A DNA stretch of 64,000 bases from positions 36,762,669 to 36,826,668 of the forward strand of contig NC_135175.1 of assembly GCF_041146795.1 (NCBI RefSeq). Direction: 5' to 3'. The stretch is from Maylandia zebra (Eukaryota; Chordata; Actinopteri; Cichliformes; Cichlidae). Below the pieces are notes generated by a model. That model was not told where the DNA came from and searched no databases. It saw nothing but the letters and a program-made list of their open reading frames with translations. Below, piece after piece: positions 1 through 9,913 of this stretch; position 1 is the stretch's first letter, and the number at the start of each line of letters is the position of its first letter. A program made the translations under genes and the position numbers.

Positions 1-225
1 AGAAACGTGAAGAACTTTGCCTACTTCGTGTCTTGCTTGCTGTGTAATTATATTGTCTTCAACGTTCCAGCGAATAGGTTCAAGCTACAAACCTATCACT
101 AAGTGATCAACAGAAAATATCATTTCATTTGAGAAACAAACTAATGAGAGTCGTTTAGTGCTGTGTGTATCTGAAGAACTAAACTACTAACCTACACTCA
201 TGTTAATGAGCACATCTGGACTCAC

Positions 226-3200
226 CCAGCCTTTCTGCAGTTCCTCACAGCTGGAATCAGTCGACGTCGTCCGTCCTCTGATGTGTTGTACTTCTGCAGG
301 TCCAACTCATCCAGAACCTCCTCTGACATCTGCAGCATGAAGGCCAGAGCTGAGCACTGGATCTCAGAGAGTCTCTCTGATCTGTTCTCTGACTTCAGGA
401 ACTCTTGGATCTCCTGATGTACTGAGAGGTCGTTCATCTCCATCAGACAGTGGAAGATGTTGATGCTTCTGTCAGGAGAGATTTTATCATCATCCTCATC
501 ATAATCTTCACTGTTCATCTCCTTCAGGTTCTTGATGACTCTCTGGATGGTTTCTGGACTGCTCTCTGTCTGACCCAGCAGACCTCCTAAGAGTCTCTGG
601 TTGGACTCCAGACAGAGGCCATGAAGGAAGCGGACAAACAGGTCCAGGTGGCCATTTTTACTCTGGAGGGATTTCTCCATGGCTCTGCTCAGGAAATAAT
701 CCAGAGATTTGAAATTTCTTCCATTTCTACGACCAAACCCATCAAAATCAAAAACACCACCGAACTCTAAGTTATTCAGCTCATTCCAAGAATTGCCTGC
801 ATCATAAACATACTCCTCCTCATTCCAGTCTATGCTCAAAAAGTCCTCCAACACCTCTGTCTTCCTGCTGGTGAGACAGTGGAACATGTAGACTGCAGCC
901 AGAAACTCCTGAATGCTCAGATGAACAAAGCAGTAGACTGGTTTCTGGAAGATCACACACTCTCTTTTGAAGATCTCTGTACAAACTCCTGAGTACACCG
1001 AGGCCTCTGTCACATCCAGACCACACTGCTCCAGGTCTTCTTGGTAGAACATGATGTTTCCTTTCTCCAGATGTTCAAACGCCAGCATCCCCAGCTTCAG
1101 AAGAACTTCCCTGTCAGCCTCCGTCAGCTCCTGTGGACTCGTCTCATGTCCCTCATGGTACTTGTTCTTCTTCCTCTTATTCTGAACCAGCAGGAAGTGT
1201 GAGTACATGTCAGTCAGGGTCTTGGGCAGCTCTCCTCTCTGCTCTGTAATCAACATGTGCTCCAGAACTGTAGCAGTGATCCAGCAGAAGACTGGGATTC
1301 TACACATGATGTGGAGGCTCCTGGATGTCTTCATGTGGGAGATGATTCTGCTGGACAGCTCTTCATCACTGAATCTCTTCCTGAAGTACTCCTCCTTCTG
1401 GGCGTCAGTGAAGCCTCGTACTTCTGTTAACCTGTCAACACATGTAGGAGGGATCTGATTGGCTGCTGCGGGTCGGGAAGTTATCCAGACGAGAGCCGAG
1501 GGAAGCAGATTCCCCTGGATGAGGTTTGTCAGCAGCTGGCTGACTGATGACTTCTGTGTGACATCAGACAGCAGCTTCCTGTTGGTGAAATCCAATGAAA
1601 GTCTGCTTTCATCCAGGCCGTCAAAGATGAACAGAAGCTGAGAGACAGCCAGCTTCTCTGCTGAGACCTTCTGTAATGTTGGATGGAAAACATGGAGCAG
1701 CTCCAGAAGACTGTACTGCTCATCTCTGATCAGGTTCAGCTCCCTGAATGAAAGCAGAACCACCACACTGACATGTTGGTTCTCCAAGCCCTCTGCCCAG
1801 TCCAGAGTGAACTTCTGCACTGAGAAGGTTTTTCCAACACCAGCCACGCCGTTGGTCAGAACCACTCTGATCGGTCTCTGTTGGTCAGGTAAGGCTTTAA
1901 AGATGTCCTGGCACCTGATTGGAGCGTCATGGAGGGCGTCCATCTTGGAAGCTGTCTCCAGCTGCCTCACCTCATGTTGGGTATGAACCTCTTCACTCTG
2001 TCCCTCTGTGATGTAGAGCTCAGTGTAGATGGTGTTGAGGAGGGTTCTACTTCCTGTTTCATCACTTCCTTCAGTCACACGTTCACATCTCCTCCTCAGA
2101 CTGATCTTATGTTCATCTAAAACCTCCTGCAGACCAACATCTGCTGACAGAAAGAAAAACAGAAAGAAAACTCTTCAATGTCTGAACAACAACAAGAAGT
2201 CCAGTTTTCAGAAATGAGTCCATCAGCAGACAGATGTTCAGTCTTACTTTGTACACAGCTGCTCTGACTGGCTGTCTGCAGTCCAGCTCTGGTTCTGGAT
2301 CTTTTTCCACACTGGGGACAGGACCAGTCTCCTGATGAAGCAGACTGGTCCCAGTATGAGGAGATGCACTGTCTGCAGAACCAGTGTCCACAGCTGGTAG
2401 AGACTGGATCCTTCAGGACGTCCTGACACAAAGCACAGCTGGACAGCTGCTCCTCCTCACAGACACCGCTCCTCTTCCTCTTCCTCCCTCTGTGAACACA
2501 TTTCTTTATCACTAAAATCATCGACTGTCAGTGACAAACATGCAGATTTGATGACACTGTGCAGAAGCTCTGATGGTCACAGAGAAAAGTCAAAGTGGAC
2601 AAACTTGTGTTTGAGTTCAGTTCAAGCTTCCTTTGCTGTTCCTGTCTTATTAAACACAGAGTGATCAGCCTACAAACTCCACAGCAAAAGCCTTCATCAC
2701 AGAGCTGATTATGTCCTTCACTGGATGTACTGGAAGATTGGGATCCATCACTTTGAACTGACCTTTGACCTCCTCTAAAAACTGTGGACGAGCAGCGGTG
2801 TCACATTCAGAGCTTTCAGCTTTATTTTGAAAGAGTTCAGTCAGCAGGAAGTGAACTTCTGGGTTCTGATTTTCTTTCTCTTATTTTACAGAAGTGAAGA
2901 AGAAGTAAAAGCTTTGAAATGATCTGAGTGAGATTTCTGAACATTGCCACCAAATTGAGTTCAGCCTCCAGCAGTAACTTTGTTTCTTGATGCCTCCTGA
3001 TGATGTGATGTTTGATTACAAACCTGTTCATGTGTTAGACATGAATCACATGAACACAGGCAGAAAAAGCAGCCAATGAAACAAATGACAGAAACGTGTT
3101 CATTCACTGCCATGATCCAGATTTTCTATGTGCAGATGTTTGTAAAGAAGACGTGTGCAGCCAGGGCTGGACTGGGACAAACTCTACTTTTAAACTCTAG

Positions 3201-5893
3201 ACTGTGAAACAGGCATAAATAAAGATTTGCTTTTTGCATGTGAGTCTGTGTTTGAGTCTTCACCGAGTGTTTGACAAATGTCACAAACACACAATTTATT
3301 AAAAACTAGCATTATCGTACACAGACCACCATTAGGAATAAACTATGATGTTGTTTATTCTATTACTCTCGTTCTCTTCTGCTTGTTTTCTTTTTTCTTT
3401 CTCAGCAGGTGATCCAGGTGATCCATAGATGCTTTTTCTTTTTCTGCCCGTTCTGTTGGTTTTTGTCTTTTGCCTTTCTCCCCCGTCCCTCTTCTCAGCT
3501 CTTTCTCTTTCTTTCCTCCAGTCAAGTCTGTCCCGTATTCAGCAAGTGAAAATAAAATAAACAATAAAAGGTGAATCAAATGGACCATTACGGCAAGGCT
3601 GGGATGGTCAGTTTGGTAAAGTAAATCCGTTGGGCATCTTTCTTTGCCTTTAGACAACAATTCTGATGCAACAGAGCCAAACGGGACAGGCCAAAAAATA
3701 AATAAATAAATAACAGGAATAAACTATGATGTCACTGGTAGAATTACAGTCAGCAGCTCTCTTACATGGTCAGCTGAGCTCCTTGACTGAAGTTTGGAGG
3801 TCTTTCTTTGGACCAGTCACTCCTCACAGACACACAGCTGGATGCTGGAGACTGTGACCTCTGACCCCTGCAAACACATCAATTACTGATAAATTCTCTG
3901 GTTAAAATCTTTGAAGTAACTCTAAACACACAAACTGGATAATGTGATGGTTTGTGTCAGTAATCTGAGATTAGATTACAAACAGCTGCAGAGACGTTCA
4001 CAGGAAAACAAGGAGGATATGACTTTGTGTCCTTCTGTCTGCACGTTAGTACAGAAAGCAACATGTACATGTTAAAATGTCATGTCACATTTGACCTCTG
4101 ACCTCTCCTTCAGTTTCAGTTCAATTCAGTTTTATTTATACAGCATTAGATCACAACAGCAGTCGCCTCAAGGCGCTTCATAGGGAGATGCTACAATAAC
4201 ACATACAGAGAAAAACCCAACAATCACATGACCCCCTATGAGCAGCACTTTGGCGACAGCGGGAAAGAAAAACTCCCTTTTAACAGGAAGAAACCTCCAG
4301 CAGAACCAGGCTCAGGGAGGGGCGGGGCCATGTGAGAGGAGGGCGGCAGGATAAAGACATGCTGTGGAAGAGAGACAGAGGTTAATAATAACTGCTGGTT
4401 AAACACAGAGAGACGAGTGAACACGGAGAGGGAAGAAGAGACCAAGAGGTCACAGGTTGATCTGGAGGTCAAACTGATAATAACACTATAGAGCTGTTTA
4501 AGACTCTGTTCCTTACTGCCAACATACAGACCTGTAGGGTCTAATTACCACGTTACTCTGACCTCTTCCTCGAGGTCAAATCAGGTGCTGATGGTTCTGA
4601 GTTTGGGCATGTTTGGGTTTTGTATGCCTGTTGTTGGATCATCATGTCTGCATCATGTCGTCTTCTGGTTAGAGTTTTATTTACGTCCCTGTGGTGATTC
4701 TGTGTCGTTCGCTCCCTGTTTGCTTAGCTGATGGGTTGGATTCCTGTTCCTGCCTGAAAATATCTGAAAACTTGATTTTGTGACCCACTAAGATTAATAA
4801 GAGTAATATTAAAAATTAAGTAGCTGCCGCCACTGTTGGAAACTGGAATTGGCTGGGCCGCGCTATGAATTCTGGGATATGGTGGGCCACGAAGGACACA
4901 CCCGACCCATCCTTCAGTGAAGGACGCATTTGAAGGAGTCGACGGATTGGGACAGCCTTTGTCGCCTGGCTGTGACGTAGTCGGCCTTCAAACGCGGCCT
5001 CCGGAGGATGCAGCCGATGTTTTGGGACACAGCTTTAGTCAGTGTCAGTCATTTCCTGTTTTATTTTGACATTCTCTCATCCTGTGTGCACTGTGTTCAG
5101 TTTTGCTTCCCCTGTCTCATTAGTTTCAGCTCTGTTCCCTCATCATCCCGTGTGTGCTAATCAGTCTCTATCGGTTCTTTGTTGTGTTCCTCCTCATGAT
5201 ACTTTCAGTCTGGCTCATGTTTGATTAATTTTCAGGATTTCAGTAATAAAGCTGTGTTTGAGTTTTCCATCGTGTTTCCTGAGCCTTGAATTTGGGTCCT
5301 TCTCTGCCACACATGCTGACAGGATCATGAAGCCAGCAGACTCGATTCTCCTGGATTACAGGATCTAAACACAGTCAGAATAATAGCTTCCTTACATTGT
5401 TGGTGTAGGTTCATGACTGAAGTGTGGAGGTCTGTCTTTGGACCAGTCACTCCTCACAGACACACAGCTGGATGCTGGAGACTGTGACCTCTGACCCCTG
5501 CAAACACAAACATCAGTTACTGATAGATTCTGACATGAACACCATATAAACAGCTGATCGTCCATCACTCACAGATTTCTATCAGACTGTGAGCTCCTTT
5601 ACAGAAATGTGACATCATCACAAACAGCTGATTGTTCTGTTGGTACCAACATGGCTGCAGCCGCCACAAATCAGCACAAACACGGATTATTGATCTGATC
5701 AGACACATTTCTGCTGTGAACAACATGTCAGATTATTCCAGTCTACATCATAACTTCTATGGCTTTAGCAGCTCTCTTACATGGTCAGCTGAGCTCCATG
5801 ACTGAAGTTTGGAGGAACTCTTTCTTTGGACCAGTCACTCCTCACAGACACACAGCTGGATGCTGCAGATGCTGCTCCGTCCTCTTCCTCCAT
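226..5893 (-). CDS. Fish-type NLR (NLRC3-like), RING-FISNA-NACHT, 5' part only
   Basis: Cytosolic innate immune receptor of the expanded fish NLR family; 824 residues are visible. Coding exons run 5893-5781, 5497-5396, 3867-3766, 2489-2248 and 2140-226, all GT-AG and in phase. The ATG at 5893 follows an acceptor at 5919/5920. The first three exons each encode a short [16 protein letters not shown] module. The fourth encodes a C3HC4 RING ([17 protein letters not shown], residues about 124-170). The last holds FISNA (about 188-262) and NACHT with Walker A GVAGVGKT at 284-291 and Walker B DGLDE at 360-364. It ends at RKAG followed by a consensus donor, where the LRR exons of this family normally begin; these are outside the window. 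The acceptor at 2140 is a NAGNAG type, so one residue may vary. The family (fish NLR-C) is clear; the exact paralogue is not. No stop or frameshift was seen. Confidence 0.9.
2560..3370. other. NLR intron, nothing recognised
   Basis: Intronic sequence between the RING exon and the third short exon. No coding signal, RNA gene or clear repeat was recognised up to about 3370. Confidence 0.5.
3375..3660. repeat. Dispersed repeat, copy 1
   Basis: Shares a block with 50640-50870 in opposite orientation: a segment around AAATCCGTTGGGC followed by a purine/pyrimidine-biased tail. Two diverged copies 47 kb apart with unrelated flanks indicate an interspersed repeat. Family not identified. Confidence 0.5.
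4105..4345 (-). repeat. Interspersed fish repeat, copy 1
   Basis: Matches 49575-49800 in inverse orientation. Both include CAGAACCAGGCTCAGGGAGG or its complement, the block around CAGCACTTTGGCGACAG, and an end of the type TTCAGTTTTATTTATA. Such copies are common in percomorph genomes and look like the 3' part of a non-LTR element or SINE. It sits in an NLR intron. Confidence 0.6.
4755..5030 (+). mobile_element. hAT-type element fragment (same family as 31835-35212)
   Basis: This stretch is the inverted counterpart of about 33880-34095, sharing the blocks GCTGGGCCGCGCTATGAATT, CTGGGATATGGTGGGCC and TTTTGTGACCCA. The copy near 34 kb lies inside a hAT with intact termini, so this one is an internal fragment. 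No termini were found here. Confidence 0.6.
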
Positions 5894-5999
5894 CTTCTTG
5901 ATGTCAGGGTGGAGTTAGTCTGAGAGGTAAACACACACACTCAGAGGTGCTGTTGTACTGGAAGCATCACACTGACGGCTTTCTAATGTTGGAGCTTTG

Positions 6000-6518
6000 G
6001 CCCTAAAGTCCAAACCAGTTAGTTTAGAGGCTCAAAGTCTTTAAAAACACCAAAACCATCACATTATTTAATAAGTACATGATGATGAAGGAACTCAGTG
6101 TGTTTGGATCATCATCATGGTGAGGAGCCCACATGTTACGGCTCCTTTGGAGAGAAGCTGAGGATCACTGCAGGAAGTGAGCTCATGAAACCAAAGTGCT
6201 GTTTGTGAGCAGGATGACTCTGTTATTGGACCTGCTCTGTGTTCTACATGTGATCAATACTTCAAATATCTGTAAACATCTCATCTTATATTTGTTGCAC
6301 TTGGTCACATCTGTCTTTAAAATAGATTTTAATGTCACTGAGTTCTTTTCTACCTTTATTGATTTATTTTGGAATAAATTAAATATAAAGGTGCCAAAAA
6401 CTGCCTGCAGCTTCTGCTCTGTGACAGGAAACTACTGTCAGGCTCAAAATGACTTCAGATTATTCATCACAGAGTGTTTATAGATCACAGGACACGTTAC
6501 AGTTTTACTGTCGATGTG
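6000..6518. other. NLR first-intron sequence, nothing recognised
   Basis: Lies between the ATG exon and the duplicated CCAAT modules. AT-rich, with no coding support. Confidence 0.4.
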
Positions 6519-6634
6519 TTAGTTTAAAAGAATGACGTGATAAGGTCTTACTGTGAATCTAAGCGCTCATTGGCTAATACCCTGAGACTGACAGGTGGTT
6601 ATCCAATCAGCGTGCGGCCTCACACGGACATAAA
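6519..6634. promoter_or_regulatory. CCAAT module, copy 1
   Basis: About 115 bp with ATTGGCTAA, then ATCCAATCAG, then GTGCGGCCTC and ACATAAA, repeated with changes at 6839-6960. Two opposed CCAAT boxes about 30 bp apart are typical of NF-Y targets. It lies between the noncoding first exon and the ATG exon of the NLR gene, so an alternative promoter is possible but unproven. Confidence 0.45.
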
Positions 6635-6838
6635 ACTCTTAAAGTTTGTTTCTGAAGGGATTTTCAGATCAGACCTGATGTTTCTGCCTGCAGCCTGTTT
6701 ACCGATATAATCAATATCAGATATCAGAGCAACAGAAACCTCGGTGATCAGGACGCCGGGACTGAGAACAGGAAGTGGCTCAAACGTCGCACTTTCATAA
6801 AATCAGCCTGAACTCCTCTGACGGAGTTTCTGTCGCCA

Positions 6839-6960
6839 TTTTAGTTTTTAAAAATGCCGTGATAGGGGCGGGTCTTACTGTGAACCTGCGCGCTAATTGG
6901 CTAATAACTTCAGATTGACAGGTCGTTATCCAATGAGCGCGCGGCCTCTTCCGACATAAA
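6839..6960. promoter_or_regulatory. CCAAT module, copy 2
   Basis: Second copy of the module, offset by about 320 bp, with AATTGGCTAA and ATCCAATGAG in the same order. It carries an extra GC box (GGGGCGGG) near 6863 and more CpGs than copy 1. Confidence 0.45.
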
Positions 6961-7286
6961 GTAGTTTCCTTTGAAAAACCAAAGTCTGATTATTTTTGCC
7001 TCCACTGACGGAGCCTGTTGTTCCCGCCACAGAGACACAGTAATGTCAGAGCGGTGTTTACACTCAGCTGCCTCAGCACAGCTCTCACTCTCCTCCTGCT
7101 CTCTCACACTAAACGGAGGCTCAGCTAAACTGCGCACTTCGCTTCACTTCCTCTCTACTTACAGGAAATCAACGGAGTGGACGGAAAGTGCTGAGAGGAG
7201 CCCACCGGCCTCACGTTTCACCCACAAACACGAACAGCGTGGAATTATTTTATGTCATAAGAAGAAACATTCACGTTAACACTCAC

Positions 7287-7345
7287 CTGCCGCAGCTCCA
7301 CCTTCCTCCTCCTGCTGCTCTGAGGATCAACACTTTCACTTCTCC
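7287..7345 (-). other. Putative noncoding first exon of the NLR gene
   Basis: On the minus strand a purine-rich leader ends CGGCAG and is followed by GTGAGTGT, a consensus donor at 7286. The next acceptor leftward (5919/5920) opens the exon with the NLR start codon. The 5' limit is a guess. Confidence 0.5.
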
Positions 7346-7360
7346 GCCCTAAACACAAAG

Positions 7361-7378
7361 GATGCTGGGACTTGTAGT
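7361..7378 (-). promoter_or_regulatory. ZNF143/THAP11-type promoter element (SBS)
   Basis: Read on the minus strand the sequence is ACTACAAGTCCCAGCATC, an almost exact match to the ACTACAANTCCCAGNATGC motif of ZNF143/THAP11. It lies just upstream of the putative noncoding first exon, where a core promoter element would be expected. Confidence 0.6.
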
Positions 7379-7544
7379 TTTTAACTTAAGACTTAAAGTT
7401 TTTATCTTGTTTTTTGTGTATACTTTATTAATCCCCTGTAGGTAAATTATGCATTTAACCCATTCACTCAGTGGATAAATCTCGCCCTGATGTTCTGAGA
7501 GGCTTCCCCGACTCTCTGCAAACACTTTTTAAACCACTTTACTG

Positions 7545-7790
7545 AAAAGAAATTGTTTTCTTATTGTGATATTCTGGATTAGGCTCTTTGAAAAGATCAG
7601 GAGGACGTGGATAGGTGCTTTATTGAACAGCAGGACATCACACACTAACTTGTTGCTTTGTTAGCGGTGCACAAGCTACCCTTTTTTGTTATGTGTTGGT
7701 CAACCAAGAACTAGCTCTGTAACAGGCACTTCTGTATCTTACCACTGGGTGGCATCAATTCACTCCATTACATTCCTCCCCTTTTAGATT
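7545..7790 (-). mobile_element. LTR retrotransposon 3' LTR fragment
   Basis: On the minus strand a polypurine tract AAAAGGGGAGGAA (about 7774-7787) is followed directly by TGTAATGG, the usual order of polypurine tract and 3' LTR. The LTR-like stretch contains TTCAATAAAGC as a poly(A) signal and fades near 7545. Only a scrap of internal sequence remains. Confidence 0.45.
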
Positions 7791-7924
7791 TGTAATTGAA
7801 ATAAGCAACCCTTTAAAGAATGTATTTCACTGCCCCCCCCCCCCAAAAAAAAAGAAATATTCTGTGGCCCTTAAATGAACATTTTTTTGAATTACTTGAA
7901 TATATATGAGTGCTTGTGTATAAA

Positions 7925-8045
7925 TATGGTAAATGGCCTGTATTTGTATAGCGCTTTACTAGTCCCTAAAGACCCCAAGGCGCTTTACACATCCAGTCAT
8001 CCACCCATTCACACACACATTCACACACTAATACACAAACAACAC
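7925..8045 (-). mobile_element. SINE 3'-tail fragment
   Basis: Reverse complement of the tail of the SINE at 29458-29781: AAATGGCCTGTATTTGTATA, AGCGCTTTACTAGTCC, GGCGCTTTACA. It lacks the tRNA-like head. Confidence 0.6.
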
Positions 8046-8189
8046 ACACATGCTTTCAATTGTGTAATTTAAATGATCTAGGTAGCTCTGTTTTGAAGTT
8101 CAGTTAACGCTAGAAATGTGTTTTGGAGTTTGTACGTGTTTTGTCTCTAGGGGCCACCACATATATTTACATATAAACATATATAAATA

Positions 8190-8344
8190 AAACCACTTTT
8201 TTTTTTACTTTAGTAATTCCTTTTGTGCATAATTTTATATTATTGTTAATAATAAATCAATTAAAGCAACAAAACAACCTGAAGAGCCGGTTCGGAGCTG
8301 AAAGAGCCGGTTCTCTACAAAGAGCCGGAAATCCCATCACTACA
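8190..8344. mobile_element. Terminal fragment of a DNA transposon (probably hAT)
   Basis: Carries repeated GAGCCGGTTC blocks and ends ATCCCATCACTAC, whose complement GTAGTGATGGGAT resembles a fish hAT terminus. The partner end was not found. Confidence 0.35.
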
Positions 8345-8347
8345 ACT

Positions 8348-8535
8348 TAGGCTACGTTCACACTGCAGGCGAAAGCGCATCAAATCCGATTTTTTTGACC
8401 CTATGCGACTCATATCCGATCATGGTGTGAAAGTGTGAACGGCACAAATGCGATATTTTCAAATCCGATTGGGGTCACTTTCGCATGTGGTGCTGAATCC
8501 AATACATATCCGATGTTTCAGAAAGCCACCGCTGT
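8348..8535. mobile_element. Nonautonomous DNA transposon end fragment
   Basis: Begins GGCTACGTTCACACTGCAGG and repeats AAATCCGAT/CATATCCGAT hexamers, a pattern typical of short inverted-repeat elements in fish. The other end was not identified. The following stretch to about 8900 is AT-rich with no recognised content. Confidence 0.35.
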
Positions 8536-8969
8536 TTGGATGGTTTTTGGTTTTTTGGGGTTTTTTTCAAATATTAAACTTTATTAAGAAACAGTATGTA
8601 GAAAACAAATGGAAAGAACAAACACAGAGATAGAATAAATGTATAACCGCAGATTTTGGATTTGGCTCTGTTAGTGTTCTTATACTTTTTTAAATTGTTT
8701 TTTATTATTTATGATTGAATTTGATCCTGCTGGGTTGTCTTAGCTTTAAAATCGGTCTTACTTTATTTTGAATTATATTATTTTGCCTTTTCTAACATGT
8801 TGCATCACTCACTGTTATATTTTCTGGTTTTCTTTTTTATCATTTGCTTATTTATTTTATTTTCAATACATTTCAAACAAAATATCTTTTGCTGCACTTA
8901 CTAGTATTTACATTTTTAATACATTTCCCTTTGTGTCATTAAGGTAGCGTTTGTTCGTTTTGACCCTCG

Positions 8970-9330
8970 TGGGCAGCCGTACGGCAGGATCAAAGATCGT
9001 CTATATTCGTGAAGACTCGTGTCTGCTGTGACGTGGTCCTGGAGCGTCGGCCTGTGTTCGGCAGACGTCGTTGGAGCGATCAGCTGATCCTGGAGCATGC
9101 GCAGAGTGAGCGCTCGCCTCCCTCCCAGAAAAGCCTGGTTCGCGTAAACAACAGCAGACAGCTGCCGCCGCGGAGCTTTACCGCAGTTTTACCGGCTCTC
9201 GGATCGAGCTGCTGGTCGCCGTCGGGTCCTGTGACAGTGAGCTACCTGTCAGAGCAGCTGTGCTCACCTGCAGCTGTTAGCTGCTGACGTCAGCCCGGTG
9301 GCGTCATTTCTCTGATTAAGTGTCGTGTTT
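8970..9330 (+). promoter_or_regulatory. CpG-rich promoter region of nub1
   Basis: CpG density rises sharply here against AT-rich flanks, about 450-800 bp upstream of the first nub1 coding exon. GTGACAGTGAGC near 9235 could be the donor of a noncoding first exon, but exact boundaries are not visible. No TATA box is apparent, as expected for a housekeeping gene. Confidence 0.4.
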
Positions 9331-9781
9331 GAGGCTGTTGTGTCGTAAATCCGCCGGGAGCAGAGTTTGGAGCAGCTGAAGACACACCACAGGTTTGTGC
9401 TGAAGTCACCGAGACCTCTGAACTTTAGTTTGACCTCTGAACTGTAGTTTGACCTTTGAACTGTCGTTTGACCTCTGGACTTTATACAAGGAGGCTGCTG
9501 TGTGGATCCTACATTTCCCTTCATGCAGCTGGAGCTGTGTGTGACAGGAGTGAGTGATTTATGATGACTAACCTCAGCTTTAACTCAAAGTCAGGAAACA
9601 GATTATTACAGCTGCACTTCCTGTAGTGATCGCTGGCCACCATCAGGGGGCGGAGCTTCACTGAAACGCTTCCAGATGTGAGCAGCTGCTGTCCTCTGAC
9701 CCGGTCCAGGGGTTTTAAAAAGGTCTTCGTGGACCTGAGATGCTGACGTCACAGTTTTTATCTTGTATCCTCTCAGAGACG

Positions 9782-9880
9782 ATGGCGGAGCAGAACTTGG
9801 AGGCCAAGCTGAAGAACCTCCTGAAGCAGGAGAAGATCCAGCTGTGGAACCCGCCGTACACCGAGCAGGGCCAGCAGCCA

Positions 9881-9913
<33 letters not shown>

